A stretch of 64,000 nt of DNA from Paraburkholderia sp. DHOC27 (GTDB lineage: Bacteria; Pseudomonadota; Gammaproteobacteria; Burkholderiales; Burkholderiaceae), in NCBI RefSeq assembly GCF_003429005.1, contig NZ_QVQV01000012.1, forward strand, positions 1 to 64,000, in the 5' to 3' direction. Each line of letters opens with the position of its first letter. Position 1 is the stretch's first letter. The notes beneath the pieces are model-generated. The model saw only the letters and a list, made by a program, of their open reading frames with translations. It had not been told where the DNA came from and made no database searches. Of the stretch, positions 54,468 through 63,087 are shown piece by piece. The translations under genes and the position numbers were made by a program.

Positions 54468-55511
54468 ATGTCGCCTGACCGCACCGCGTCGCTGTCCCAC
54501 TTCGCTTTCATGCCGCTGCCAAACTTCACGATGATCGCTTTCACGAATGCGATCGAAGTGCTGCGGATGGCGAACTATCTGAGTGGGCAACAGCTTTATC
54601 GCTGGTCGATCATCAGCCCCGACGGCGGACTCGTTTCGGCGAGCAACGGTCTGGCAGTGGACACGGTCGCCGCTGAATCACTCGGCCAGCAAGGCACGCC
54701 GCAACCCGACATCGTGTTCGTGTGCGGCGGCATCGACGTGCAACGCGAAACGACTCCCGCGCATCTTTCCGCACTGCGCCGCTTCGCACGCGGCGGCATC
54801 GCCCTGGGCAGCCTCTGCACCGGCACCTATGCGCTCGCCAAATCCGGTTTGCTTGCGGGCTACGCCTGCGCGATTCATTGGGAGAACCTCTCCGCACTCA
54901 AGGAAGAGTTTCCGGACACGCGCTTTCTGAAAGAACTGTTCGTGATCGACCGCGACCGCGTGACCTGCACCGGCGGCGTCGCGCCGCTCGACATGATGCT
55001 GAACCTGATCGCCGCACGCGTGGGCACCGCACGTGTGACGCAGATCGCCGAGCAGTTCATCGTCGAACACGTGCGTGACACCAATGCACAGCAACGCATG
55101 CCGCTGGTGGCGCGACTCGGTTCGGCCAACAAGTCGCTGTTCGAAGTGATCGCGCTGATGGAGAACAACATCGAAGAGCCGCTCTCGCGCGAAGAACTCG
55201 CCCGTCTTGCCAGCATGTCGCAACGTCAGTTGCAGCGGCTCTTCCGCGAACACCTCGGCATGACGCCGACCCACTACTACCTGACACTGCGTTTGCGCCG
55301 TGCGCGCGAACTGCTGCTGCAGACCGACATGTCCATCATGCACATCACGATGGCCTGCGGCTTTCAGTCGGCCTGTCATTTCAGCAAGAGCTATCGGGAC
55401 GCGTTCGGCACCGCGCCCACCCGCGAACGTCGCAAGCAGGTCGCGCCGCTCGCCAGCACGATGCCGGTTGGCGCACCGCTTGGCATGGCCTTGCAGGCGT
55501 CGCACGCTTAA
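54468..55511 (+). CDS. gbdR: GbdR-type activator of glycine betaine catabolism
   Basis: 347-residue AraC-family regulator with an N-terminal DJ-1/PfpI-like (GATase1) domain, about 1-200: FAFMPLPNFTMIAFTNAIEVLRMAN and SLCTGTYALAKSGLLAG. The C-terminal DNA-binding domain (about 230-335) has SREELARLASMSQRQLQRLFREHLG. ATG 54468 follows AAGGAAC. Divergent from the glyA-to-gbcB operon, as expected for its activator, which responds to betaine and dimethylglycine. Confidence 0.9.
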   Translation: MSPDRTASLSHFAFMPLPNFTMIAFTNAIEVLRMANYLSGQQLYRWSIISPDGGLVSASNGLAVDTVAAESLGQQGTPQPDIVFVCGGIDVQRETTPAHLSALRRFARGGIALGSLCTGTYALAKSGLLAGYACAIHWENLSALKEEFPDTRFLKELFVIDRDRVTCTGGVAPLDMMLNLIAARVGTARVTQIAEQFIVEHVRDTNAQQRMPLVARLGSANKSLFEVIALMENNIEEPLSREELARLASMSQRQLQRLFREHLGMTPTHYYLTLRLRRARELLLQTDMSIMHITMACGFQSACHFSKSYRDAFGTAPTRERRKQVAPLASTMPVGAPLGMALQASHA

Positions 55512-55730
55512 CCCTCCTCGTCCGTTTCAGCCGCTGATGCTCCCGCGCGCTTGCCGCGCGCGCCGCTGCCCGATGACCCTGCTCGCGCCATGACCGCATT
55601 GCGGCTAGACGCCGCGTGCGCTATGGTGAACTGGTTGCAGCAGGTCAAATGTGGCGCTTCGACGTCCCGCTAGAGTGCCTGCTTTTCATCTTCGCGCCGT
55701 GCCGAACGCGGCGCCACTAAAGGCTGGACC

Positions 55731-58319
55731 ATGGCAGACGACAGCATTGAAACCCGCACGAGCCGTCCTACTCCCACGCTGCCGGTTGCACCGCAGCAAT
55801 TCTCTCTCGATGTCCTGCTGGAAAAGTACGCAAAGGGCGACGAACGCTCGGCGGACGACATCTATCGGCGCGTCGCACGCGGGGTCGCAATGGCCGAACC
55901 CGAGGCGCTGCGTGAAGCCGTCGAAGCACGCTTTGTCGAAAACCTCCAGCATGGCGCGCTAGGCGCGGGCCGCATCATGAGCGCGGCCGGCACGGGTATC
56001 GCGGCCACGCTGATCAACTGCTTCGTGCAGCCGGTGGGCGACAGCATCCAGGACGTGGACGAAAACGGCTTGCCCGGCATCTATGTGGCGCTGTTGCAGG
56101 CGGCGGAAACCATGCGGCGTGGCGGCGGTGTCGGCTACAACTTTTCGGCGATCCGGCCCAAGGGCGCGCGTGTGCATACCACCAGTTCATCCGCATCGGG
56201 CCCATGCAGCTATATGGATGTGTTCGACGCCTCGTGCCGCACGGTCGAAAGCGCCGGTTCGCGACGCGGCGCGCAGATGGCCGTGCTCGACTGCACGCAC
56301 CCCGACCTGCCCGAGTTCATCGAGGCCAAGCATTCGAAAGGACGCTGGAACAACTTCAACGTGTCGGTGGCCGTCACGGACGAGTTCATGCGCGCGGTCG
56401 AGCAGAACGAGACATGGCAACTGGTGCATCGCGCGGAACCGTCCCCCGCCATGCGTGCCGCGCGAGATATGCGGCAACGTGAGGACGGTCTGTGGATCTA
56501 CAGCGAACAGCCGGCGCGCGCCATCTGGGATCGCATCATGCGGTCGACCTACGACGTAGCCGAACCCGGCGTGGTGTTCATCTCGCGCATGAACGAGGAC
56601 AACAACCTGCGCGCCTTCGAAACCATTCGCGCCACCAATCCGTGCGGCGAACAACCGCTGCCCGCGTATGGCTGCTGCAATCTCGGGCCGCTCAATCTGA
56701 CGCGCTTCGTGATCGACCCGTTTGCGCAGATGAAAGGCGGCAAGCCATCGTTCGACTGGGAGGCACTGGCGCAAAGCACGCGCACCCAGGTGCGCTTTCT
56801 CGACGATGTGCTCGACGTCACGCTCTGGCCGTTGCCCGAACAATACGACGAGTCGCGTGCCAAGCGGCGCATCGGCGTGGGCTTCACCGGCCTCGGTGAC
56901 ACGCTCGTGATGCTCGGCCTGCGCTACAACTCGCCCGAAGGCCGCGATACCGCCGTGCACATTGCGCGACTGATGCGCGACGAAGCGTATCGCGCCTCGG
57001 CGGAACTCGCGCGCGAGCGCGGCGCGTTTCCGCTCTTCGACGCAAAACGCTATCTTGAGGAAGGCACGTTCGCGTCGCGCCTGCCGGACGACATCAAGGC
57101 CACGATCCGCCGCGATGGTATTCGCAACAGTCACCTGCTTTCCATCGCGCCCACCGGCACGGTGAGTCTCGCGTTTGCGGACAACGCGTCGAACGGCATC
57201 GAGCCCGCGTTCTCGTGGACCTATACGCGCATGAAGGTGATGGCCGACGGCAGCCGCGAATCGTTCGCGGTGGAAGACTACGCGTACCGTCTGTTTCGCG
57301 AGATGGGTGGCGACGTGAGCGCGTTGCCAGATTACTTCGTGAGCGCGCTGGAAATGTCGGCGCGCGATCATCTCGACATGATGGCGGCCGTGCAGCCTTA
57401 CGTGGACACGTCGATCTCCAAGACCGTCAACGTCCCTGCCGATTACCCGTTCGACGCCTTCGAAAGCCTCTATTTCGATGCATGGAAAGGCGGCCTCAAG
57501 GGTCTCGCCACGTATCGCCCGAACGAAACACTCGGCGCGGTGTTGAGCGTCACGCCCACACAAACCGATGATTCGTTAACCGAAGCAGATATGGACCCGC
57601 TGCGTATCGCGATCGATCATCGTCCCAAGGGCGAACTGCCGGCCATCATCGAGAAGGTCGAATATCTGACCCAGGCGGGCAAGAAGTCGCTGTATGTCGC
57701 GGTGTCGTTCATGGAAGTGACGGGGCGTCTGGGTGGTGAGGACGTGACCATCGAGCGGCCTATCGAATTCTTCATTCCGGCGGGACAGCGCGACGAATCG
57801 CAGCAATGGATCACCGCGCAGATGCGCTCGCTGTCACTGGCGGCGCGCGGCGGTTTTGTCGCGCGCAATCTGCAGGATCTGCGCAAGGTGTCGTGGGATC
57901 GCGGACAGGTACGGCTTGGCGACGTGCAACGCCCCGACGGTCATCGCTCGCCGCGCTGGCACGACTCCGAAGTGGCGGCGCTGGCGTACGCGATCCAGCA
58001 GATTTTGCATCGCCGCGGCTTTCTGGATGCCGAAGGCAATCAGTTGCCCTCGCGCATGCTGGCGCGCCTCGAACCGGCGGAAGGCGGTGAAACGTCGGGC
58101 GGTCTGGCAGAAGAATTCAGCGGCGAGTCACATGACGGCGTGCCCTCCGGCAGCGCGCAGACAGGCACCGAACAGTCCGCCTCCAGTGATGCCGCCGACC
58201 TGAACCAGTTGCGCATGATGCTGGGCCGCAAATGCAGCAACTGCGGCGCCAATGCCGTGATCCGTAAAGACGGCTGCGATTTCTGCACCGCCTGCGGCGA
58301 CGTGGGCGCGTGCGGCTGA
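55731..58319 (+). CDS. nrdJ: Adenosylcobalamin-dependent ribonucleotide reductase (class II)
   Basis: 862 residues. Catalytic NPCGEQPL at about residue 304 and the finger-loop cysteine in this motif; GGGVGYNFSAIRP and NSHLLSIAPTGTVSLAFADNASNGIEP are family marks. The C-terminal end has a zinc-ribbon-like CSNCGANAVIRKDGCDFC plus CTACGDVGACG, the site of thiol exchange. Makes deoxyribonucleotides without oxygen, using B12. No cobalamin riboswitch was recognised in the 219 bp upstream. ATG 55731 behind AAAGG. Confidence 0.93.
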   Translation: MADDSIETRTSRPTPTLPVAPQQFSLDVLLEKYAKGDERSADDIYRRVARGVAMAEPEALREAVEARFVENLQHGALGAGRIMSAAGTGIAATLINCFVQPVGDSIQDVDENGLPGIYVALLQAAETMRRGGGVGYNFSAIRPKGARVHTTSSSASGPCSYMDVFDASCRTVESAGSRRGAQMAVLDCTHPDLPEFIEAKHSKGRWNNFNVSVAVTDEFMRAVEQNETWQLVHRAEPSPAMRAARDMRQREDGLWIYSEQPARAIWDRIMRSTYDVAEPGVVFISRMNEDNNLRAFETIRATNPCGEQPLPAYGCCNLGPLNLTRFVIDPFAQMKGGKPSFDWEALAQSTRTQVRFLDDVLDVTLWPLPEQYDESRAKRRIGVGFTGLGDTLVMLGLRYNSPEGRDTAVHIARLMRDEAYRASAELARERGAFPLFDAKRYLEEGTFASRLPDDIKATIRRDGIRNSHLLSIAPTGTVSLAFADNASNGIEPAFSWTYTRMKVMADGSRESFAVEDYAYRLFREMGGDVSALPDYFVSALEMSARDHLDMMAAVQPYVDTSISKTVNVPADYPFDAFESLYFDAWKGGLKGLATYRPNETLGAVLSVTPTQTDDSLTEADMDPLRIAIDHRPKGELPAIIEKVEYLTQAGKKSLYVAVSFMEVTGRLGGEDVTIERPIEFFIPAGQRDESQQWITAQMRSLSLAARGGFVARNLQDLRKVSWDRGQVRLGDVQRPDGHRSPRWHDSEVAALAYAIQQILHRRGFLDAEGNQLPSRMLARLEPAEGGETSGGLAEEFSGESHDGVPSGSAQTGTEQSASSDAADLNQLRMMLGRKCSNCGANAVIRKDGCDFCTACGDVGACG

Positions 58320-58436
58320 TGTGCTTCGGCAATGGGGAGAAATGGCGTACCCGTTCCATCCGAACGCCGCATTCGTTCTATGTAGGCCATTAATGGTCGC
58401 GTCTACTGAAGGCATCGGGCTTCGCTTCCAACCGGG

Positions 58437-58488
58437 AATTGAAGCCCCGAATTGAGGCCTCGATTCGAAGCCCCGGTTCGAAGCCCCG
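58437..58488. repeat. Four tandem 13-bp repeats
   Basis: Units AATTGAAGCCCCG, AATTGAGGCCTCG, ATTCGAAGCCCCG and GTTCGAAGCCCCG, directly before the MFS gene at 58509. Probably slippage products; they overlap the likely mRNA leader. Confidence 0.78.
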
Positions 58489-58508
58489 AACGCCCTTCAG
58501 AGGATGCC

Positions 58509-59951
58509 ATGCCGAGCGCGCCGTCTCCTACCTCTTCCGCCTCTCGCCCAGGCGCCGCCGCGCGCCTCGAGCGGCTGCCGTTCTCCGGCTACCACCGGAC
58601 CATTTTCATCATCATCGCCGCGGCGTTTTTCTTCGACTCCATCGACCTCGGCACCATGACCTTCGTGCTCGGCTCCATCAAGAGCGAGTTCGGGCTGACG
58701 AGCGCGATGGCCGGACTGGTGGCGAGCGCGAGTTTCTTCGGCATGGTGCTGGGGGCGGCCGTGGCGGGGCTGCTCGCCGACCGCTTCGGCCGCCGCCCGG
58801 TGTTCCAGTGGAGCATGGTGCTGTGGGGCGTGGCCTCGTATCTGTGTTCGACCGCCCATTCCGTCGATGCACTGATCGTCTATCGCGTGTTGCTCGGCAT
58901 CGGCATGGGCATGGAGTTTCCGATCGCGCAGACGCTGCTCGCCGAGTTCGTGCCGGCCGCCTCGCGTGGTCGCCTCGTCGCGTTGATGGACGGCTTCTGG
59001 CCGCTCGGCTTTATCGCGGCAGGCGTCGTGTCGTATTTCGTGCTGCCGCAGTATGGCTGGCGCACGGTGTTCGCGCTGCTCGCCATCCCCGCCGTCTTCG
59101 TGATGGTCGTACGCCGCGTCGTACCCGAGTCGCCGCGCTGGCTCGAACATCGTGGCCGAACCGCTGAAGCCGACGCCGTGCTGAACCGGATCGAAGCGCG
59201 AGTGATGCGCGCCAACCATCTCACCTGGCTACCGTCGCCGTCCACGCTCGCCGAACCCGCCGCACAAAAGAGCAGCCAAAGTGCGTTGCGGGAAATCTGG
59301 AGCGCGGCGTATCGGCAGCGCACCATCATGGTCTGGCTGCTGTGGTTCTTCGCGCTGCTGGGCTTCTACGGACTCACCTCGTGGCTCGGCGCGTTGATGC
59401 AACAAGCGGGTTTCGCGGTCACCAAGTCCGTGCTGTACACCATGCTCATTTCGCTGGGCGGGGTACCGGGTTTTCTGTGCGCGGCCTGGCTCGTCGAACG
59501 CTGGGGACGCCGGCCCACCTGCATCGCGTCGCTCGCGGGCAGCGGCGTGATGGCGTTCCTGTACGGCCAGACCGCGCTGCATGCCGACAGCGTCAGTCTG
59601 CTGATCTGCACGGGGCTCGCCATGCAGTTCTTCCTGTTCGGCATGTGGGCCGTGCTCTACACCTACACGCCGGAGTTGTACGGCACGGGGGCGCGCGCCA
59701 CCGGCTCGGGATTCGCGTCGGCCATTGGCCGGGTCGGCTCGCTGATCGGGCCATATGCGGTGGGCGTGGTGCTGCCCGTGTTTGGACAAGGCGGCGTGTT
59801 CACGCTCGGCGCGCTGTCGTTTGCAGTCGCCGCGCTGGCAGTATGGACGATGGGAATCGAAACGAAGGGACTGGTGCTCGAAGCGCTGGTGTCGCACGAC
59901 ACCGCGCCGCTGAAGCCCACCCTGGAGGTCGTCGCGGATGAGGCGCGCTGA
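58509..59951 (+). CDS. MFS transporter, sugar/aromatic-acid-like family
   Basis: 480 residues with 12 predicted helices: FFFDSIDLGTMTFVLGSI in helix 1, LADRFGRRPVFQWSMVLWG in the loop 2-3, RVLLGIGMGMEFPIAQTLLAE, and in the C-terminal half YTPELYGTGARATGSGFASAIGRVGSLIGPY. This is the pattern of metabolite:H+ symporters related to NiaP and other aromatic-acid carriers. ATG 58509 follows CAGAGG. Substrate cannot be deduced from neighbours. Confidence 0.87.
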   Translation: MPSAPSPTSSASRPGAAARLERLPFSGYHRTIFIIIAAAFFFDSIDLGTMTFVLGSIKSEFGLTSAMAGLVASASFFGMVLGAAVAGLLADRFGRRPVFQWSMVLWGVASYLCSTAHSVDALIVYRVLLGIGMGMEFPIAQTLLAEFVPAASRGRLVALMDGFWPLGFIAAGVVSYFVLPQYGWRTVFALLAIPAVFVMVVRRVVPESPRWLEHRGRTAEADAVLNRIEARVMRANHLTWLPSPSTLAEPAAQKSSQSALREIWSAAYRQRTIMVWLLWFFALLGFYGLTSWLGALMQQAGFAVTKSVLYTMLISLGGVPGFLCAAWLVERWGRRPTCIASLAGSGVMAFLYGQTALHADSVSLLICTGLAMQFFLFGMWAVLYTYTPELYGTGARATGSGFASAIGRVGSLIGPYAVGVVLPVFGQGGVFTLGALSFAVAALAVWTMGIETKGLVLEALVSHDTAPLKPTLEVVADEAR

Positions 59952-60648
59952 ACGTCTGGCGGGACTCGCCGAAGCCTTGGCGCAAGTGGCTGAATGAGCG
60001 CTGACGAAGTGCTGAAGAGAAATGAGCGGGTGGCTGTGCCGCTTCGCCAAAATCTAGCTGGAAGCGGCCGCCCCATTCCGCACATCACCCGTCTGATGAA
60101 GCCCGCCTGGCGCGTTCTTGCGATACCGCGCAGGCGTTCTTCTCAATGAGGTACCGGCTGCAGAAGCGACCGGTTGCGTCCGTCGCTGGCATGGTCCGGG
60201 TGTGCTCTGCGGCGCCGACCGCCGCGTGACTGGCCAATTACGAATACGCAATCATGATATCGGCTGACGTTCTCAGCAGTTCATGCGGAATTTCCCCCTC
60301 TTGACGAAACGCCGGAATGATTGACCGTTTCGCACGATCGTGCGGTCGGTCGAAATGACCGAATCAACAGAAGAATCTCCGCCCGAGGCAGCGCCCCCTA
60401 CGCGCCAGGCGAGCCGCCCGAAATCCAGCTTCGCCGCCGTTCACCGGCCGCACCGCATCCAAAAGGTAAAATGCGGGATATGGCCGATCTCAGCCTCACG
60501 GCCGTGCCCGCGATGGCCGCTCATTGCGCCGATGCCGCTCCTGCGCGCGCGTCGATGCCCACCACCGTACAACCCGCGGCGACCCGGCCCGATCCGGCGT
60601 CGCCCAAGGACAGCTCGTCCTCGACAGAGCCCCTCAGGAGCCATTGTT
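59952..60648. other. Long gap with perfect 14-bp palindrome before the DUF2760 gene
   Basis: 697 bp. Contains CGCACGATCGTGCG (60331-60344), a perfect palindrome, 305 bp before the DUF2760 start. Open frames cross the region (for example 60480-60722), but their translations are not protein-like and I do not call a gene. Confidence 0.55.
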
Positions 60649-61233
60649 ATGACCGACTCGAACGTGTCTTTCCTCGGCAGGATTTCGCTGGCCGTCGGAA
60701 CGTTCTTCAGCATTCTCGGTGACGGCGAACTCGCCGGCCGTATCCAGCGGCTGCGCTCCGGCGCGCCCATCAGCCCCGCGCCGGCTGCGGCTCCCGCAGC
60801 GGCACCAGCGCCTGCTCCCGCTCCCGCTCCTGCGCCCGTGGTCATCAAGGAGGCCACGCCGGATGCCGCCCTGCAACTGCTCGGGCTGCTGCAACGCGAC
60901 GCCCGTTTCGTCGACTTCATCGAGGAAGATGTGGCCGGCTACTCGGACGCCGACATCGGCGCCGCTGCCCGTGTCGTCCACGGCGGCTGCCGTACGGTGC
61001 TGCGCGAGCATTTCACGATTCGCCCGGTGCGCGACGAAGCGGAAGGCAGCCGCATCACCTTGCCGGAAGGTTTCGATGCTGCCTCAGTACGCGTGACTGG
61101 CAACGTGGTCGGCAAGGCGCCGTTCAGCGGCAGCCTCAGCCATCGTGGCTGGCGCGTCGAAGAAGTCCGTCTGCCGCGGCTCGCCGAGAGCCACGACGCC
61201 AAAGTCATCGCACCGGCCGAGGTGGAACTGTGA
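60649..61233 (+). CDS. DUF2760 protein
   Basis: 194 residues. SVSFLGRISLAVGTFFSILGDG-type N-terminus (NVSFLGRISLAVGTFFSILG, possibly membrane-associated), an Ala/Pro linker from about residue 42 to 65, then the DUF2760 domain (DAALQLLGLLQRDARFVDFIEEDV and a C-terminal VRVTGNVVGKAPFSGSLSHRGW). ATG 60649 behind CAGGAG. Its stop overlaps the GTG start of the first Hsp70-like gene, indicating coupled translation. Function unknown; the association with Hsp70-like genes is a conserved arrangement as far as I recall. Confidence 0.85.
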   Translation: MTDSNVSFLGRISLAVGTFFSILGDGELAGRIQRLRSGAPISPAPAAAPAAAPAPAPAPAPAPVVIKEATPDAALQLLGLLQRDARFVDFIEEDVAGYSDADIGAAARVVHGGCRTVLREHFTIRPVRDEAEGSRITLPEGFDAASVRVTGNVVGKAPFSGSLSHRGWRVEEVRLPRLAESHDAKVIAPAEVEL

Positions 61234-63077
61234 GCGAACCGCGCTATTCGATCGGAATCGATCTGGGCACGACGCACTGCGCCCTCTCCTACGTGGACCT
61301 CGCCGGCAGTGACGGCGAGAAAACCGCACAGGGCGTGCTGCCCGTCACGCAATTGACCGCCCCCGGCACCATCGACGATCTGCCGCTGCTGCCGTCCTTC
61401 CTCTATCTGCCGCACGAAAGCGAACTCGCGCCGCACGATCTCGGCTTGCCGTGGACCGCCACGCGCACCTTCGCGGTCGGCGAGATGGCGCGCAGCCGCG
61501 GCGCCGCCACGCCGATCCGGCTGGTGTCGAGTGCCAAGAGCTGGCTGTGTCATCCGGGCGTGGACCGTCGTGCGGCCATCCTGCCCAACGATGCGCCGCC
61601 GGAAGTCGCGCGCGTGTCGCCGCTCGAAACTTCGGTCCGCTATCTGACGCATCTGCGCGAGGCGTGGGACCAAGCGCATCCCGATGCGCCGTTCAGCGAG
61701 CAGGAAATCACCGTCACGATTCCCGCCTCGTTCGATCCGGCCGCCCGCGAACTGACCGCCGAAGCGGCCGAGGCCGCCGGTTACGCCGGCATGACCTTGC
61801 TGGAAGAACCGCAAGCCGCGCTGTATAGCTGGATCCAGAAGAGCACCGGCGAGTGGCGCAAGCAGGTGCGCGTGGGCGACATCATCCTGGTGGTCGACGT
61901 GGGCGGCGGCACGACTGACCTCTCGCTGATCGCGGTGGTCGAACGCGAGGGCAATCTCGAACTGCATCGCGTCGCGGTGGGCGAGCACATCCTGCTGGGC
62001 GGCGACAACATGGACCTGGCGCTGGCGCACGTGGTCGCGCGCAAGCTCGCCGCGCAAGGCACGCAGCCGGACCCGTGGCAGTTGCGCGCCCTCACCTATG
62101 CGTGCCGCGCCGCCAAGGAAACGCTGCTGACCGACCCCGCTGCGGATACCGTGCCGCTCGTCGTACCGAGCCGCGGTTCGAAGCTGATTGGCGGCTCGAT
62201 CCGCACCGAGCTGACCCGCGCCGAACTCACGCAGACCATCCTCGACGGCTTTTTCCCGCAGGTGGATAGCGCCGCGCGTCCGGTGAGCCGGGCCCGTGCC
62301 GGTCTCACGCAACTGGGTTTACCGTACGCGCAGGACGCCGCTATCACGCGTCATCTGGCCGCCTTCCTCGGCCGTCAGGTGGGCGCGCTCGCGGAACTGG
62401 CAGGCTTCCAGAATGCGCAACCGGAAGGCGCAGCGTTCCTGCATCCCACGGCCGTGCTGTTCAATGGCGGCGTGTTCAAGTCGCCGCTGCTGGTCGAGCG
62501 CATCATGCAGACGCTCAACGGCTGGCTCGGCGCGGAAGGCGCGGCCCCCGCGCGTCTGCTGGAAGGCGCCGATCTCGATCTGGCCGTGGCACGCGGCGCC
62601 GCTTACTACGGCTACGTGAAGCGCGGCCAGGGCGTGCGGATTCGCGGCGGCATTGCGCGGGCGTTTTATATCGCGGTCGAATCGGCGATGCCCGCGGTGC
62701 CTGGACTCGAGCCGCCCATCCAGGCGCTGTGCGTCGTGCCGTTCGGCATGGAGGAAGGCACGGAAGCGGAATTGCCCGCGCAGGAATTCGGCCTCGTGGT
62801 GGGTGAGCCGGTGCACTTCCGCTTCTTCGGCTCGTCGGTGCGCCGTCAGGATCAGGTGGGGACGCTGCTCGATTACTGGTCGCCGGAAGAATTGCAGGAA
62901 CTCGACGAGATTCAGGCCACGCTGCCGCCCGAAGGCCGCAGCCCCGGCGAAGTCGTGGCGGTGAAACTGCGGGCGCGCGTCACCGAGGCCGGTACGCTCG
63001 AACTGGAAGCCGTGCCGCGCGGCACCGGCGAGCGCTGGAAGGTGGAGTTCGACGTACGCGGCAACGCCAACCTCTGA
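61230..63077 (+). CDS. Hsp70-like protein with divergent substrate domain
   Basis: 615 residues. The ATPase domain has all phosphate-binding motifs: GIDLGTTHCALSYV, VVDVGGGTTDLSLI, LLGGDNMDLALAH and LFNGGVFKSPLL. It is about 440-480 residues long. The remainder (about 480-615) contains a beta-rich end but not the DnaK substrate-binding domain with its helical lid, and no EEVD-like tail. Not DnaK or HscA. GTG start at 61230 overlaps the DUF2760 stop. Confidence 0.88.
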   Translation: MSEPRYSIGIDLGTTHCALSYVDLAGSDGEKTAQGVLPVTQLTAPGTIDDLPLLPSFLYLPHESELAPHDLGLPWTATRTFAVGEMARSRGAATPIRLVSSAKSWLCHPGVDRRAAILPNDAPPEVARVSPLETSVRYLTHLREAWDQAHPDAPFSEQEITVTIPASFDPAARELTAEAAEAAGYAGMTLLEEPQAALYSWIQKSTGEWRKQVRVGDIILVVDVGGGTTDLSLIAVVEREGNLELHRVAVGEHILLGGDNMDLALAHVVARKLAAQGTQPDPWQLRALTYACRAAKETLLTDPAADTVPLVVPSRGSKLIGGSIRTELTRAELTQTILDGFFPQVDSAARPVSRARAGLTQLGLPYAQDAAITRHLAAFLGRQVGALAELAGFQNAQPEGAAFLHPTAVLFNGGVFKSPLLVERIMQTLNGWLGAEGAAPARLLEGADLDLAVARGAAYYGYVKRGQGVRIRGGIARAFYIAVESAMPAVPGLEPPIQALCVVPFGMEEGTEAELPAQEFGLVVGEPVHFRFFGSSVRRQDQVGTLLDYWSPEELQELDEIQATLPPEGRSPGEVVAVKLRARVTEAGTLELEAVPRGTGERWKVEFDVRGNANL

Positions 63078-63087
63078 CCCGCGCGCA

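Noticed and set aside
52749..55511. A 920-codon open frame on the plus strand, running antisense through glyA into gbdR
   Set aside because: Only the last 347 codons match GbdR. The upstream part is Arg/Ala-rich antisense of glyA and a by-product of high third-position GC.
55512..55730. Cobalamin riboswitch upstream of nrdJ
   Set aside because: The expected B12-box sequence and long conserved fold are not recognisable in this short region.
60480..60722. 80-codon frame overlapping the DUF2760 start
   Set aside because: It has an ATG but no clear ribosome site, and its sequence is low-complexity Ala/Pro/Ser. It overlaps a better supported gene.
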